Origin: JAJFVC01 sp039698075 | Lineage (GTDB): Bacteria > Planctomycetota > Planctomycetia > Pirellulales > Thermoguttaceae | Assembly (NCBI GenBank): GCA_039698075.1 | Contig: JBDKTJ010000085.1 | Coordinates: 1-55,433, forward strand | Direction: 5' to 3' | Length of the DNA: 55,433 nt | In this document: one piece after another, positions 11,922 through 19,495 of the stretch | Position numbering within the stretch: position 1 is the stretch's first letter | Layout of the letters: every line of letters starts with the position of its first letter | Position numbers and translations under genes: made by a program | The notes under the pieces: generated by a model | The model's database searches: none | Told to the model about the DNA's origin: nothing | The model's input: only the letters and a program-made list of their open reading frames with translations

Positions 11922-12914
11922 TCAATGGGCGGCGGCCACGACCGCATACGCGGCCAGTTCGGGCGTCATCGTGCCTTGATCGGTCTTGATCTTGATCCGC
12001 TTGACCACCTTGCCCGCGTCCGCGCCGGCGGTGAACGTGACCGGAATCAGATGCAGTTGCTTCGCGTCGTTCTCTTTCGACGTGTCGAACTTGAACGACT
12101 TGTCATCGCAGACAATCCCAAGCACGCGGAAAGGCTTCTTGCCCTTGACCACAAGTTGCTTCGTCACCGTCTGACCGGGTTGCACCACGCCCATGAACAG
12201 CGAGGCGGGGCTGACCGTAATGCCCGGCGTCACGCGCCCCTCGACCAACACCGGAATCTGCTGACCGGAGGCATCGTTGGTCACCAACATCAAATGGTCG
12301 CTCAAATATCCGGCCGGAGCGGTCGGATCGACATGCACTTTCAATACGTAAGTCACCTGTCCGTCCGAACGATTGCTTTCGACGGCCTTGGCCGTGATGT
12401 GCGGATTCGCGCTCTTCACATCCAAGATTTGCCAGTCTTCGCGTCCGGCGTAGCTGACGGTCACGTCTTGCTCGGCAGGGTTGCCCTGGTCGACCGAGCC
12501 GACCTGCACGCTGCCCGGCTCGACCACCACGTCGGTCCGGATGTAACCGCTGACGTGCAGTTGAACCTCGGCGTAAAACGGCCGATCGATCGTCACGGTC
12601 AACGTGGCGCCGCGCTGGCCGTAAAAGGAATCGGTGTTCAGGTGGGCAAGAATAGCCCCTTTTTCGTAGGTTTTGAGCGTATCTTTTTCGACGCTCGGCG
12701 TCGTGCAGCCGCAACTCGAGCTGACGCCGGCGATGTGGATATCCTCGAGGTAAGGGTTGTCAAACACGAAACGATACTCAGCCTTTGCCCCCCGAGCGAC
12801 GGAGCCAAAGTCGTGTTCCGAGGCCTTGAACATTTTGTCGGCCCACGGCTGCCCAAAACAAGGGGACGCCGCCACAAGGAGGATTATACCAAAGAGGCCG
12901 ATCTTGCGGGCCAT
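11922..12914 (-). CDS. DUF1573 domain protein, exported
   Basis: 330 aa. Sec signal (KIGLFGIILLVAASPCFGQ) then a DUF1573 Ig-like domain with HDFGSVARGAKAEYRFVF and the family signature SSSCGCTTP (about 72-80). Two or three further beta-rich repeats follow (for example VTPGITVSPASLFMGVV). DUF1573 proteins are abundant and exported in Planctomycetes and Bacteroidetes; their biochemical role is unknown. The gene at 38802-39818 is a clear paralogue sharing VSYAGREDWQI and the same domain order. Its own promoter (12957-12985) and terminator make it a single-gene unit. Confidence 0.9.
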   Translation of the reverse strand: MARKIGLFGIILLVAASPCFGQPWADKMFKASEHDFGSVARGAKAEYRFVFDNPYLEDIHIAGVSSSCGCTTPSVEKDTLKTYEKGAILAHLNTDSFYGQRGATLTVTIDRPFYAEVQLHVSGYIRTDVVVEPGSVQVGSVDQGNPAEQDVTVSYAGREDWQILDVKSANPHITAKAVESNRSDGQVTYVLKVHVDPTAPAGYLSDHLMLVTNDASGQQIPVLVEGRVTPGITVSPASLFMGVVQPGQTVTKQLVVKGKKPFRVLGIVCDDKSFKFDTSKENDAKQLHLIPVTFTAGADAGKVVKRIKIKTDQGTMTPELAAYAVVAAAH

Positions 12915-12956
12915 GATGCGAGCTCCCTAACTGTTGAAGTAATAACGCTTTGGAAA

Positions 12957-12985
12957 AATCTAGACCCTAATCCAAAACGTGTCAA
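12957..12985 (-). promoter_or_regulatory. Promoter of the DUF1573 gene
   Basis: On the minus strand TTGACA (12985-12980), 17 nt, TAGATT (12962-12957). The ATG lies 43 nt beyond the -10 box. Confidence 0.65.
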
Positions 12986-13234
12986 CTTCGATATCTTGAG
13001 GAATTTTTTAAAACCACGAAATATAGATCCGTCAACGACCATTATTCGCGGTTTGCGGGCGGTAGGTTAGCCCCTCGCGAGGGGTCCTTGCGTTCATTTT
13101 GCTGGGCGGCCCAAAATTCAAGCAAAATGTTGGCCCAAGTCGCATTGCCAAACTGGCATCCTCTCAGGTAGGATAAGGGATTACATTTTTTGACCGCCCA
13201 TCCCCTTACGGATGGGGCGGATGGCAGACATTCT
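12986..13234. other. Divergent intergenic region between DUF1573 and ffh
   Basis: Contains the two outward promoters and, between them, an AT-rich stretch (12990-13025) and a perfect 14-bp palindrome CCCCTCGCGAGGGG at 13071-13084. The palindrome has no T-run on either side, so it may be a protein site or a short hairpin. No gene is recognised here. Confidence 0.5.
13145..13174 (+). promoter_or_regulatory. Candidate promoter of the ffh-rpsP-trmD-rplS operon
   Basis: TTGCCA (13145-13150), 18 nt, TAGGAT (13169-13174). It lies 60 nt upstream of the ffh ATG. Confidence 0.5.
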
Positions 13235-14716
13235 ATGTTCGAGTCGCTTCAGGAAAATCTGAGTTCGGCTTTGCGGGCGTTTCGCGGACGCGGAAGGCTG
13301 ACCGAGTCGAACATGCGCGAGGGCTTGCAGTCCGTTGAACGCGCCTTGCTGGAAGCCGACGTCAGTCTGCCCGTGGTCAAGGATTTCATGGCTCGGGTGG
13401 GCGAGCAAGCCGTCGGCGAGACAGTGCTGAAATCGTTGGACCCGACTCAACAGTTGGTCTACATCGTCCATCAGGAGTTGGTCAGCTTGATGGGGCCGGT
13501 GGACCACTCGCTCCACCTGCGCGGCGACGTGTCGGTGTTGATGCTGTGCGGTCTGCAAGGCTCCGGCAAAACGACCACCTGCGGCAAGTTGGGCCGCTCG
13601 ATCCAGCAGCACGGTCACAAGCCGATGTTGGTGGCCGCCGACTTGCAGCGTCCCGCCGCCATCCAACAGTTGCAAGTGCTCGGCGAGCAGTTGGGGCTGC
13701 CGGTCTACGCGGACCTTCAAGCCAAAGACCCCGTGGCCTTGTGTCAGGCGGCCGTGCGTCAGGCCCGATCGACCGGCGCCGACGTGGTGATCCTCGACAC
13801 CGCCGGCCGGTTGCACGTCGATGCCGAGCTGATGGCCCAGTTGTCGTCGATCGACCGCCGGGTCAGTCCCGATCAAGTGTATCTGGTCGTCGACGCGATG
13901 ACCGGTCAAGACGCGGTCCACAGCGCCAAAGCCTTCAACGAGGCGTTGGAGCTGGACGGCGTCATTATGACGAAGCTCGACGGCGACGCTCGCGGCGGCG
14001 CGGCGCTGTCGGTCAAGGCGATCACCGGCGTTCCGATCAAGTTCGTCGGCACCGGCGAACATCTCGACGCGCTCGAAGAATTCCATCCCGATCGGATGGC
14101 CGGCCGAATCCTCGGCATGGGCGACGTGCTTTCGCTGGTCGAGCAGGCCCAGCAGAAGTTCGACCAGGACGAGATGGCCAAACAGGAGGCCAGGCTTCGC
14201 AAGGGCGAATTCACACTGGACGATTTCAAGAAGATGCTCGGGCAGACCAAGAAGCTCGGGCCGTTGAACAAGGTGCTGAGCCTTCTGCCCGGTATGGGCG
14301 GCATGGCCGAGATGCTCGGCGACGTGGACGCCGATTCGGAGATGCGTCAACTGGTCGGCATTATCGACGCGATGACGCCCGACGAGCGGCGCAATCCGTC
14401 GAAGGTGGTCGACCAAAGCCGTCGACGTCGGATCGCCGCCGGCGCGGGCGTCGAGCCGCATCGCGTCAACGAGTTGGTCAAACAGTTCGACGGCATGGCC
14501 GACATTATGAAGCGGATGTCGGGCCAAGGGATGCGCGAGCGGATGCGCACGATGCAGGAATTGACCCGCGGCGGTCTTTTGGACCCTGCCGGCAAGTTGG
14601 CCAAGCAAAAGGTCGGCACCGGCAAGCGGCTCACCTCGGCCGAGCGGGACAAGTTGAAAAGGCAGCGAGAGAAAGAGTTGCGACGTAAGAAGCGAGAAGA
14701 CCGAAAGAAGAAATAA
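13235..14716 (+). CDS. ffh: Signal recognition particle protein Ffh
   Basis: 493 aa. GTPase subunit of the bacterial SRP that binds signal sequences on the ribosome and delivers them to FtsY. N-domain at 1-90, then the G domain with G1 GLQGSGKTTTCGKLG near 107, DTAGRLHVD near 186 and TKLDGDARGGAALS near 245, followed by a Met-rich C-terminal M domain (MADIMKRMSGQGMRERMRTM) that binds 4.5S RNA and signal peptides. Start MFESLQENLSS (13235) is the standard Ffh N-terminus; the frame is open 15 codons upstream without homology. First gene of the classic ffh-rpsP-trmD-rplS cluster. Its receptor ftsY is at 55148, and no SRP RNA was seen here. Confidence 0.97.
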   Translation: MFESLQENLSSALRAFRGRGRLTESNMREGLQSVERALLEADVSLPVVKDFMARVGEQAVGETVLKSLDPTQQLVYIVHQELVSLMGPVDHSLHLRGDVSVLMLCGLQGSGKTTTCGKLGRSIQQHGHKPMLVAADLQRPAAIQQLQVLGEQLGLPVYADLQAKDPVALCQAAVRQARSTGADVVILDTAGRLHVDAELMAQLSSIDRRVSPDQVYLVVDAMTGQDAVHSAKAFNEALELDGVIMTKLDGDARGGAALSVKAITGVPIKFVGTGEHLDALEEFHPDRMAGRILGMGDVLSLVEQAQQKFDQDEMAKQEARLRKGEFTLDDFKKMLGQTKKLGPLNKVLSLLPGMGGMAEMLGDVDADSEMRQLVGIIDAMTPDERRNPSKVVDQSRRRRIAAGAGVEPHRVNELVKQFDGMADIMKRMSGQGMRERMRTMQELTRGGLLDPAGKLAKQKVGTGKRLTSAERDKLKRQREKELRRKKREDRKKK

Positions 14717-14732
14717 GTTGGGTAGTCCACCG

Positions 14733-14799
14733 GTGGCTGGTCGCCAGTTTTTGAACACGTGCCTGCGGATGCAGATCGCGGACCACCGGCCGCCAAACA
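14733..14799 (+). repeat. Degenerate heptamer element between ffh and rpsP
   Basis: G-rich heptamers GTGGCTG and GTCGCCA (14733-14746), then a spacer, then C-rich CGGACCA, CCGGCCG, CCAAACA (14779-14799). GTCGCCA and CGGACCA are identical to units in the polA and ribH-nusB elements. Here the array stays clear of the Shine-Dalgarno of rpsP. Confidence 0.5.
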
Positions 14800-14840
14800 C
14801 GAAAAAACCTTCCCCCCGTAACTTGATTTAGGAGAAACGT

Positions 14841-15272
14841 GTGTCAGTACGCATTCGGATGAAGCAGTTCGGCCGTAAGCATCGGCCTTACTATCGGATT
14901 TGTGCGGTAGACATTCGCCGCCCGCGTGACGGCCGGGTGTTGGAGGAATTGGGCACTTACGATCCCTTGATTCCCGAAACGGACGCCCGGGCCTTGCTCA
15001 ACGGCGAGCGAGTCGCCTATTGGTTGAGCGTCGGCGCGCAGCCGTCGGTCAAGGTGAACGTGTTGATCAAGAAGTACGGCACGGGCGGCACGCACCTCGC
15101 GGCTCAACAGGCTGCGATGGAGCGGTTGACCCTGCAGCGCCGTCGCCCCACGCCGCCAACATCGATGCCGAAGCCTGAAAAGCAGGCGGAAGTCGCCGAG
15201 GCCAAAGCGACGAAGCCGTCGGTCGTCGAAGAGACTGGCGCCGAAGCGGCCGCCGCCGAGGAGAAGAGCTGA
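14841..15272 (+). CDS. rpsP: 30S ribosomal protein S16
   Basis: 143 aa. GTG start at 14841 with AGGAG 6 nt upstream. The conserved S16 body is residues 1-85 (VRIRMKQFGRKHRPYYRI, then DPLIPETDARALLNGERVAYWL). The remaining 55 residues or so are a Lys/Glu/Ala/Pro-rich, probably disordered tail absent from the compact E. coli protein. S16 helps assemble the 5' domain of 16S rRNA. The stop region holds the Shine-Dalgarno of trmD, implying coupling. Confidence 0.96.
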   Translation: MSVRIRMKQFGRKHRPYYRICAVDIRRPRDGRVLEELGTYDPLIPETDARALLNGERVAYWLSVGAQPSVKVNVLIKKYGTGGTHLAAQQAAMERLTLQRRRPTPPTSMPKPEKQAEVAEAKATKPSVVEETGAEAAAAEEKS

Positions 15273-15295
15273 TCGCCGCCATACGGTTCGACGTT

Positions 15296-15967
15296 TTGAC
15301 CCTGTTCCCAGACATTTTCCAGGGATACCTGGGCCAAAGCCTGTTGAATCGAGCGATTCAAGCGGGGCTGGTCGACGTCCGTTTGCACAACATCCGCGAC
15401 TGGTCGAAGACGAAACACAACACCGTGGACGATCGTCCTTTCGGGGGCGGGCCGGGCATGGTGATGAAGGTCGAGCCGGTCGTCGAATGCGTCGAGGCCG
15501 TGCGAAGCGAAGATCCCGATCCGGGCCATCTGGTCATGCTGACGCCGCAAGGACGTCGGCTCGGCCAGCCGATCGTGGAGGAGTTGGCCCAACACAAGCG
15601 GCTTTTGCTCTTGTGCGGGCGGTACGAAGGGTTTGACGAACGGATTCGGCTCCTTTTGAAGCCGGATGAAATTTCAATCGGTGACTTCATCCTCAACGGG
15701 GGCGAGGTGGCCGCAATGACGATGATCGACGCGACCATTCGGCTTGTGCCGGGTGTTTTAGGAGACGAAGACAGCAGCGTGTGCGATTCCTTCTCGGGCG
15801 GCCGGCGTTGGCTCGAGTGCGCCCAGTACACCAGGCCGCGAGAGTATCGCGGGTTGGAGGCGCCGCCGGTCCTGTTGAACGGCCACCACGAAGAAATCGC
15901 CCGTTGGAGAGACGAAAACAGCCGCCAACGCACGTTGGAGCGGCGCAAGGATCTAATCGAAGATTGA
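15296..15967 (+). CDS. trmD: tRNA (guanine-37-N1)-methyltransferase TrmD
   Basis: SPOUT-class, trefoil-knotted enzyme that makes m1G37 in tRNAs reading CNN codons, using S-adenosylmethionine. Motifs: DRPFGGGPGMVMKVEPV, LVMLTPQGRRL, LLCGRYEGFDERI, ISIGDFILNGGEVAAM and the C-terminal LLNGHHEEIARWR. The annotated start is the TTG at 15296 (MTLFPDIF), the first conventional start codon, but it has no Shine-Dalgarno. The frame upstream reads IAAIRFDV before LTLFPDIF, matching the usual TrmD first strand, with no ATG, GTG or TTG to start it. GAGGAG at 15258-15263 sits 8 nt before an ATC (15272) and 5 nt before a CTG (15269), so the true start is probably one of these. Between rpsP and rplS as usual. 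Confidence 0.96.
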   Translation: MTLFPDIFQGYLGQSLLNRAIQAGLVDVRLHNIRDWSKTKHNTVDDRPFGGGPGMVMKVEPVVECVEAVRSEDPDPGHLVMLTPQGRRLGQPIVEELAQHKRLLLLCGRYEGFDERIRLLLKPDEISIGDFILNGGEVAAMTMIDATIRLVPGVLGDEDSSVCDSFSGGRRWLECAQYTRPREYRGLEAPPVLLNGHHEEIARWRDENSRQRTLERRKDLIED

Positions 15968-15986
15968 ACGAAAAGGAAGAAAAATC

Positions 15987-16352
15987 ATGAGCGACCAAGT
16001 GTTGTCCCTGGTCGAAAAGGCCAGCCTGAAGCCGGAGATTTCCTCATTCGAGATCGGCGACACCGTCGACGTGCATTGCCGGATTCTCGAAGGCGACAAG
16101 GAACGCATCCAGATTTTCAACGGTCTGGTGATCGCCCGGGCCGGTTCCGGTTCGCGCGAGACGTTCACCGTCCGCCGGATCGTCCAGGGCGAGGGCGTCG
16201 AGCGGAAGTTCCCGTTGCATTCGCCGCGCATTGCGAAGATCGAGGTGAAGCGGTCGGGCGTGACGCGTCGCGCCAAGCTGTACTACCTCCGCGATCGCAG
16301 CGGCAAGGCCGTCCGGCTGAAGGAACGCCGCAGCGTCAGCTCCGACAAATAA
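15987..16352 (+). CDS. rplS: 50S ribosomal protein L19
   Basis: 121 aa, normal length. Binds at the 30S-50S interface. Contains FEIGDTVDVHCRILEGDKER, FNGLVIARAGSGSRETFTVR and PLHSPRIAKIEVKRSG, all hallmark L19 segments. ATG 15987 has a good Shine-Dalgarno (aaaaggaagaaaaatc). Follows trmD by 19 nt. Confidence 0.97.
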   Translation: MSDQVLSLVEKASLKPEISSFEIGDTVDVHCRILEGDKERIQIFNGLVIARAGSGSRETFTVRRIVQGEGVERKFPLHSPRIAKIEVKRSGVTRRAKLYYLRDRSGKAVRLKERRSVSSDK

Positions 16353-16387
16353 GCTCCCCACGGCCGGCGATCGAAAGACGATGCCCG

Positions 16388-16813
16388 ATGTTTCGGCAGC
16401 TTGTCCTCGATGGGTGGAATCGGGTCTTTCCCAAAACGACGTTGGGTCGGCGCGGCGAAGCGGCGGCCGAGCGATACCTGCGCCGTCAGGGCTGCAAAAC
16501 GCTCGCCCGCGGAAGCAAGTCGTTTTTGGGTGAACTCGATCTGGTGATGCTCGATCGCCGGACGATCGTCTTCGTCGAAGTCAAAACGCGACGATCCGCC
16601 GACCTGGGGCATCCTGTCGAGGCGGTCCATCCGGAAAAGCAGCGGCGTGTGACCCGGGCGGCGCTGGCGTTCTTGAAGCGTTACGGGCTTCTGGAGTGTC
16701 CGAGCCGCTTCGACGTCGTCACGGTCCTTTGGCCCGAAAATCGACGAACCCCAAAAATCGAACATTTTCCGAATGCGTTCGAGGCGACGGGCATAAGCGG
16801 CGGCTATTCGTGA
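16388..16813 (+). CDS. YraN/UPF0102 family nuclease-like protein
   Basis: 141 aa from ATG 16388 (MFRQLVLDGWNRVF). The family has a restriction-endonuclease-like fold and often follows rplS and rnhB; its cellular role is unsettled. Signature: GRRGEAAAERYLRRQGCKTL, then GELDLVMLDRRTIVFVEVKT, where the E-x-D and EVK residues form the predicted metal site. All are present. A C-terminal basic/aromatic segment follows. The frame is open upstream to 16076 but that overlaps rplS. Last gene of the ffh cluster; the next gene has its own promoter. Confidence 0.88.
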   Translation: MFRQLVLDGWNRVFPKTTLGRRGEAAAERYLRRQGCKTLARGSKSFLGELDLVMLDRRTIVFVEVKTRRSADLGHPVEAVHPEKQRRVTRAALAFLKRYGLLECPSRFDVVTVLWPENRRTPKIEHFPNAFEATGISGGYS

Positions 16814-17034
16814 TCTTGCTTCGAGGTTGTTGGAATTCGATTCAAATGCCAATTCCATCTTGATCCTTCGCGTTGCCGTATGTCGATCCTTCGGAAAAAC
16901 AAGCTGTTTTTCGCAAACCGGACCGCCGTTGGAATGTGCGATTCGTGTAAAGTCAGGTTGGCCGACCCCATTGCCCCAAAAAACGTGTCCGCGTCGGTCC
17001 CAGAATCCGACGAACAGCACCCCCCGCAGGCAGG
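16814..17034. other. Intergenic region before the pheA promoter
   Basis: No gene seen. One AT-rich inverted repeat, GAAAAAC-AAGCT-GTTTTTC, at about 16901-16919 could terminate the preceding operon weakly; there is no separate T-run beyond the stem. Confidence 0.3.
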
Positions 17035-17063
17035 TTGACACCCCGGTCGTGGTCTGGTAGAAA
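17035..17063 (+). promoter_or_regulatory. Promoter of pheA and downstream genes
   Basis: TTGACA (17035-17040), 17 nt, TAGAAA (17058-17063). About 44 nt before the pheA ATG, too short for a Phe leader peptide, and no Phe-rich ORF is seen. Confidence 0.65.
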
Positions 17064-17106
17064 GAGGGGTTTGTGGCCATACGCGGCTGGTGATCGAGGT
17101 CTCTCT

Positions 17107-18180
17107 ATGGCGAAAGCGAAATCGAAAGCGGTCAAGGCGGCTGCGTCGTCCCATCGCATCGTCGAGCTCGATCGTGAGCTGGTTCGGCTCGTTCAAGAGC
17201 GGGCTCGCTTGGCCCTCGAGGCCGGCCCCACCGCCGTCTCGGTCGGCATCGACGAGTCGTCGCTTCAGCGATTGACCGCCGACTGTCAGGGGCCGCTGCC
17301 GCCGCAATACGTCCGCGCAGTGTTGCGAGAGCTGGAAAGCGGATGTCGGCAGTTGACTCGGCAATTGCGTGTGGCCTACCTCGGACCGGCGTACAGTTTC
17401 AGCCACCTGGCCGCGATGCACTGTTTCGGCCAGGGCGTCGAGTTGGTGCCCGTCGGCACGATCGCCGCAGTCTTCGAGGAGATTCATCGGAAACAGTCGG
17501 ATTTCGGATTGGCGCCGATCGAAAACTCGACGGACGGCCGCGTCACCGACACGCTCGAGATGCTCGCTCGCATGAGGGTGCGCATTTGCGGCGAATTGGA
17601 ATTGCGAATTCATCACACCTTGCTGGGCAAGTGCCGCCGCTCCGAAGTGCGCGAGGTCTACAGCAAACCGCAGGCGTTGTCGCAGTGCCGCAACTGGCTG
17701 GCCAAGCATTTGCCGACGGCTCGAACGATCGAAGTCACCAGCACATCAACCGCCGCGCAGTTGGCCGCCGAAAAGCCCGGCGCCGCGGCCATCGCCAGCA
17801 TGCAAGCCGGCCTGCATTTTGGGCTGGACGTGTTGGCCGAAATGATCGAAGACAACCCGGCCAATACGACCCGATTCGCCGTGATCGGCGACCATCCGTC
17901 GCCGCCGACGGGCAACGACCACACCGCGATGCTGTTTCAGGTGGATCATCGGCCCGGTGCGTTGGCCGACGCGATGATGGTCTTCAAGCGAAACAAACTG
18001 AACCTGACCTGGATCGAATCGTTTCCGATTCCCGGCCCGGTGCGTGGATATCTTTTTTTCGTACAGATGGAGGGACACGAGAGCGATGCGCCGTTGCGTC
18101 GCGCCGTGGCCGCTCTTGGTAAGAAGACGCTGCGGTTGGAAGTGCTCGGTTCGTTTCCCGCCGCCGCGACGGTGGAGTAA
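17107..18180 (+). CDS. pheA: Prephenate dehydratase with degenerate chorismate-mutase-like N-domain and ACT domain (PheA, P-protein type)
   Basis: 357 aa. Converts prephenate to phenylpyruvate in phenylalanine synthesis. Residues about 15-85 align in layout with an AroQ chorismate mutase (ELDRELVRLVQERARLALEAG), but the catalytic Lys of the VGxxK segment is missing (AGPTAVS) and the R-E pair of the RDxxRE segment is replaced by DESSL. Mutase activity is therefore doubtful. Prephenate dehydratase follows (about 90-265): VAYLGPAYSFSHLAAM, FGLAPIENSTDGRVTDTLEML and the catalytic TRF in NTTRFAVIG. The C-terminal ACT domain has DHRPGALADAM and IESFPIPG in place of the usual ESRP, the Phe feedback site. 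First gene of a run leading to coaB. Confidence 0.93.
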   Translation: MAKAKSKAVKAAASSHRIVELDRELVRLVQERARLALEAGPTAVSVGIDESSLQRLTADCQGPLPPQYVRAVLRELESGCRQLTRQLRVAYLGPAYSFSHLAAMHCFGQGVELVPVGTIAAVFEEIHRKQSDFGLAPIENSTDGRVTDTLEMLARMRVRICGELELRIHHTLLGKCRRSEVREVYSKPQALSQCRNWLAKHLPTARTIEVTSTSTAAQLAAEKPGAAAIASMQAGLHFGLDVLAEMIEDNPANTTRFAVIGDHPSPPTGNDHTAMLFQVDHRPGALADAMMVFKRNKLNLTWIESFPIPGPVRGYLFFVQMEGHESDAPLRRAVAALGKKTLRLEVLGSFPAAATVE

Positions 18181-18188
18181 GAATTTGA

Positions 18189-18216
18189 GGGATTAGAGAT
18201 TGGGGATTAGGGATTC
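18189..18216 (+). repeat. Heptamer array GGGATTA x4 after pheA
   Basis: GGGATTA, GAGATTG, GGGATTA, GGGATTC in perfect 7-nt register, starting 8 nt after the pheA stop. A degenerate C-rich partner (GATTCCA ATCCTTC TCTCCAA, about 18242-18262) lies downstream and could pair with it. tpiA keeps its own Shine-Dalgarno beyond it. Confidence 0.7.
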
Positions 18217-18297
18217 GACGGAAATCGCGACATCTTTTGACGATTCCAATCCTTCTCTCCAATTTCACGCTCTATTTCACAAGGAGTATTTTGAAAA

Positions 18298-19053
18298 ATG
18301 CGACGTCCGTTTATTGCCGGCAACTGGAAGATGAACACTAATCGCGATTCGGCCGTTGCGTTGGCCGAGGGCGTCGTCCGAGCCGCGGCCGATGTCACCG
18401 GCGCGGATCTGGCCGTCTGTCCGCCAAGTTGCTATCTCGACGCGGTAGGCAAAGCGCTGGCCGGCTCGAAGGTCCTATTGGGCGCTCAGAACATGTACTT
18501 TGAGAAGGACGGCGCCTTCACCGGCGAACTCAGCGCCGCGATGCTCCGCGACCTGGGTTGCACCTACGTGATCCTCGGCCACAGCGAACGCCGGCACATT
18601 TTGGGCGAGACGGACGCCTTGATCAACAAAAAGGTCCATGCCGCGCTGGCCGCCGGATTGATCCCGATCCTTTGCGTCGGCGAGCTGCTTTCGGAGCGTG
18701 AAGCTGGGCAAACCTTGTCGGTGATCCGCAGCCAATTCGACGGCTCGCTGGCTGGTTTGTCCGCCGATCAGATGAAAACGGTTGTGATCGCCTACGAGCC
18801 GGTTTGGGCGATTGGGACGGGCAAGGTGGCCACCCCCCAGCAAGCGGAAGACGTCCATCTCGGTCTTCGCAAGATTATTGCCGAACGTTATAATGCCGCG
18901 GTTGCGGACGTGGTTCGGATTCAGTACGGCGGCAGCGTCAAGCCCAGCAACGCCGCCGAGTTGCTCAAGCAGGCCGATATCGACGGCGCGTTGGTCGGCG
19001 GAGCGAGCTTGAAGGCCGACCAGTTCCTGGGCATCGTCGCCGGGGCCTTGTAA
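18298..19053 (+). CDS. tpiA: Triose-phosphate isomerase
   Basis: 251 aa. Interconverts dihydroxyacetone phosphate and glyceraldehyde 3-phosphate. All catalytic parts are visible: FIAGNWKMN (Lys12-type), LGHSERRHI near 93-101 (His), AYEPVWAIGTG near 165-175 (catalytic Glu and flexible loop), and QYGGSV / ALVGGASL phosphate loops. ATG 18298 has AAGGAG upstream. Followed 19 nt later by secG, a very common tpiA-secG pairing. Confidence 0.98.
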   Translation: MRRPFIAGNWKMNTNRDSAVALAEGVVRAAADVTGADLAVCPPSCYLDAVGKALAGSKVLLGAQNMYFEKDGAFTGELSAAMLRDLGCTYVILGHSERRHILGETDALINKKVHAALAAGLIPILCVGELLSEREAGQTLSVIRSQFDGSLAGLSADQMKTVVIAYEPVWAIGTGKVATPQQAEDVHLGLRKIIAERYNAAVADVVRIQYGGSVKPSNAAELLKQADIDGALVGGASLKADQFLGIVAGAL

Positions 19054-19072
19054 TCAAAAGGATTTTGTTTTT

Positions 19073-19471
19073 ATGAGCTTCTTCAGTCATCTGTTGATGT
19101 TCGTGTTGCTGCTGACCACGCTGTTTCTGATCGTGTTGGTCCTGATCCAACGCGGTCGGGGCGGCGGTCTGGCCGGAGCCTTCGGCGGCATGGGCGGACA
19201 AAGCGCCTTCGGCACCAAGGCCGGCGACTTGTTCACCAAAATCACCATCGGCGTCGCCGCCTTTTGGATTATCCTTTGCATCATCATGGTCAAAGTGTTC
19301 GGCGTGAGCACGGGCGGACCGTTGAGCCAAAGCATGGGCGGCGACGAGAACCGACCCGGCGTCAGCGCCCCCGCGTCCCCCGACAAAAAGCCGGCCGACG
19401 CCCAACCGGCCGCAACGAAGTCGACGCCGGAAAAATCCGACGCCTCGGCGAAAAGCAGCAAGAAGAAATAG
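19073..19471 (+). CDS. secG: Preprotein translocase subunit SecG
   Basis: 132 aa. Small SecYEG subunit. Two membrane helices (LLMFVLLLTTLFLIVLVLIQ and ITIGVAAFWIILCIIMVKVF) joined by the conserved Gly-rich loop RGRGGGLAGAFGGMGGQSAFG. The C-terminal 55 residues are a Pro/Ala/Lys-rich tail ending in KSSKKK, longer than in E. coli. Shine-Dalgarno aaagga 13 nt upstream. In the tpiA-secG arrangement. Confidence 0.93.
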   Translation: MSFFSHLLMFVLLLTTLFLIVLVLIQRGRGGGLAGAFGGMGGQSAFGTKAGDLFTKITIGVAAFWIILCIIMVKVFGVSTGGPLSQSMGGDENRPGVSAPASPDKKPADAQPAATKSTPEKSDASAKSSKKK

Positions 19472-19495
19472 CCCTGGTTTTCGGAGTATTTTCGG

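Noticed and set aside
16076..16387. N-terminal extension of the YraN-like protein
   Set aside because: The frame is open but overlaps rplS; homology begins only at MFRQLVLDG (16388).
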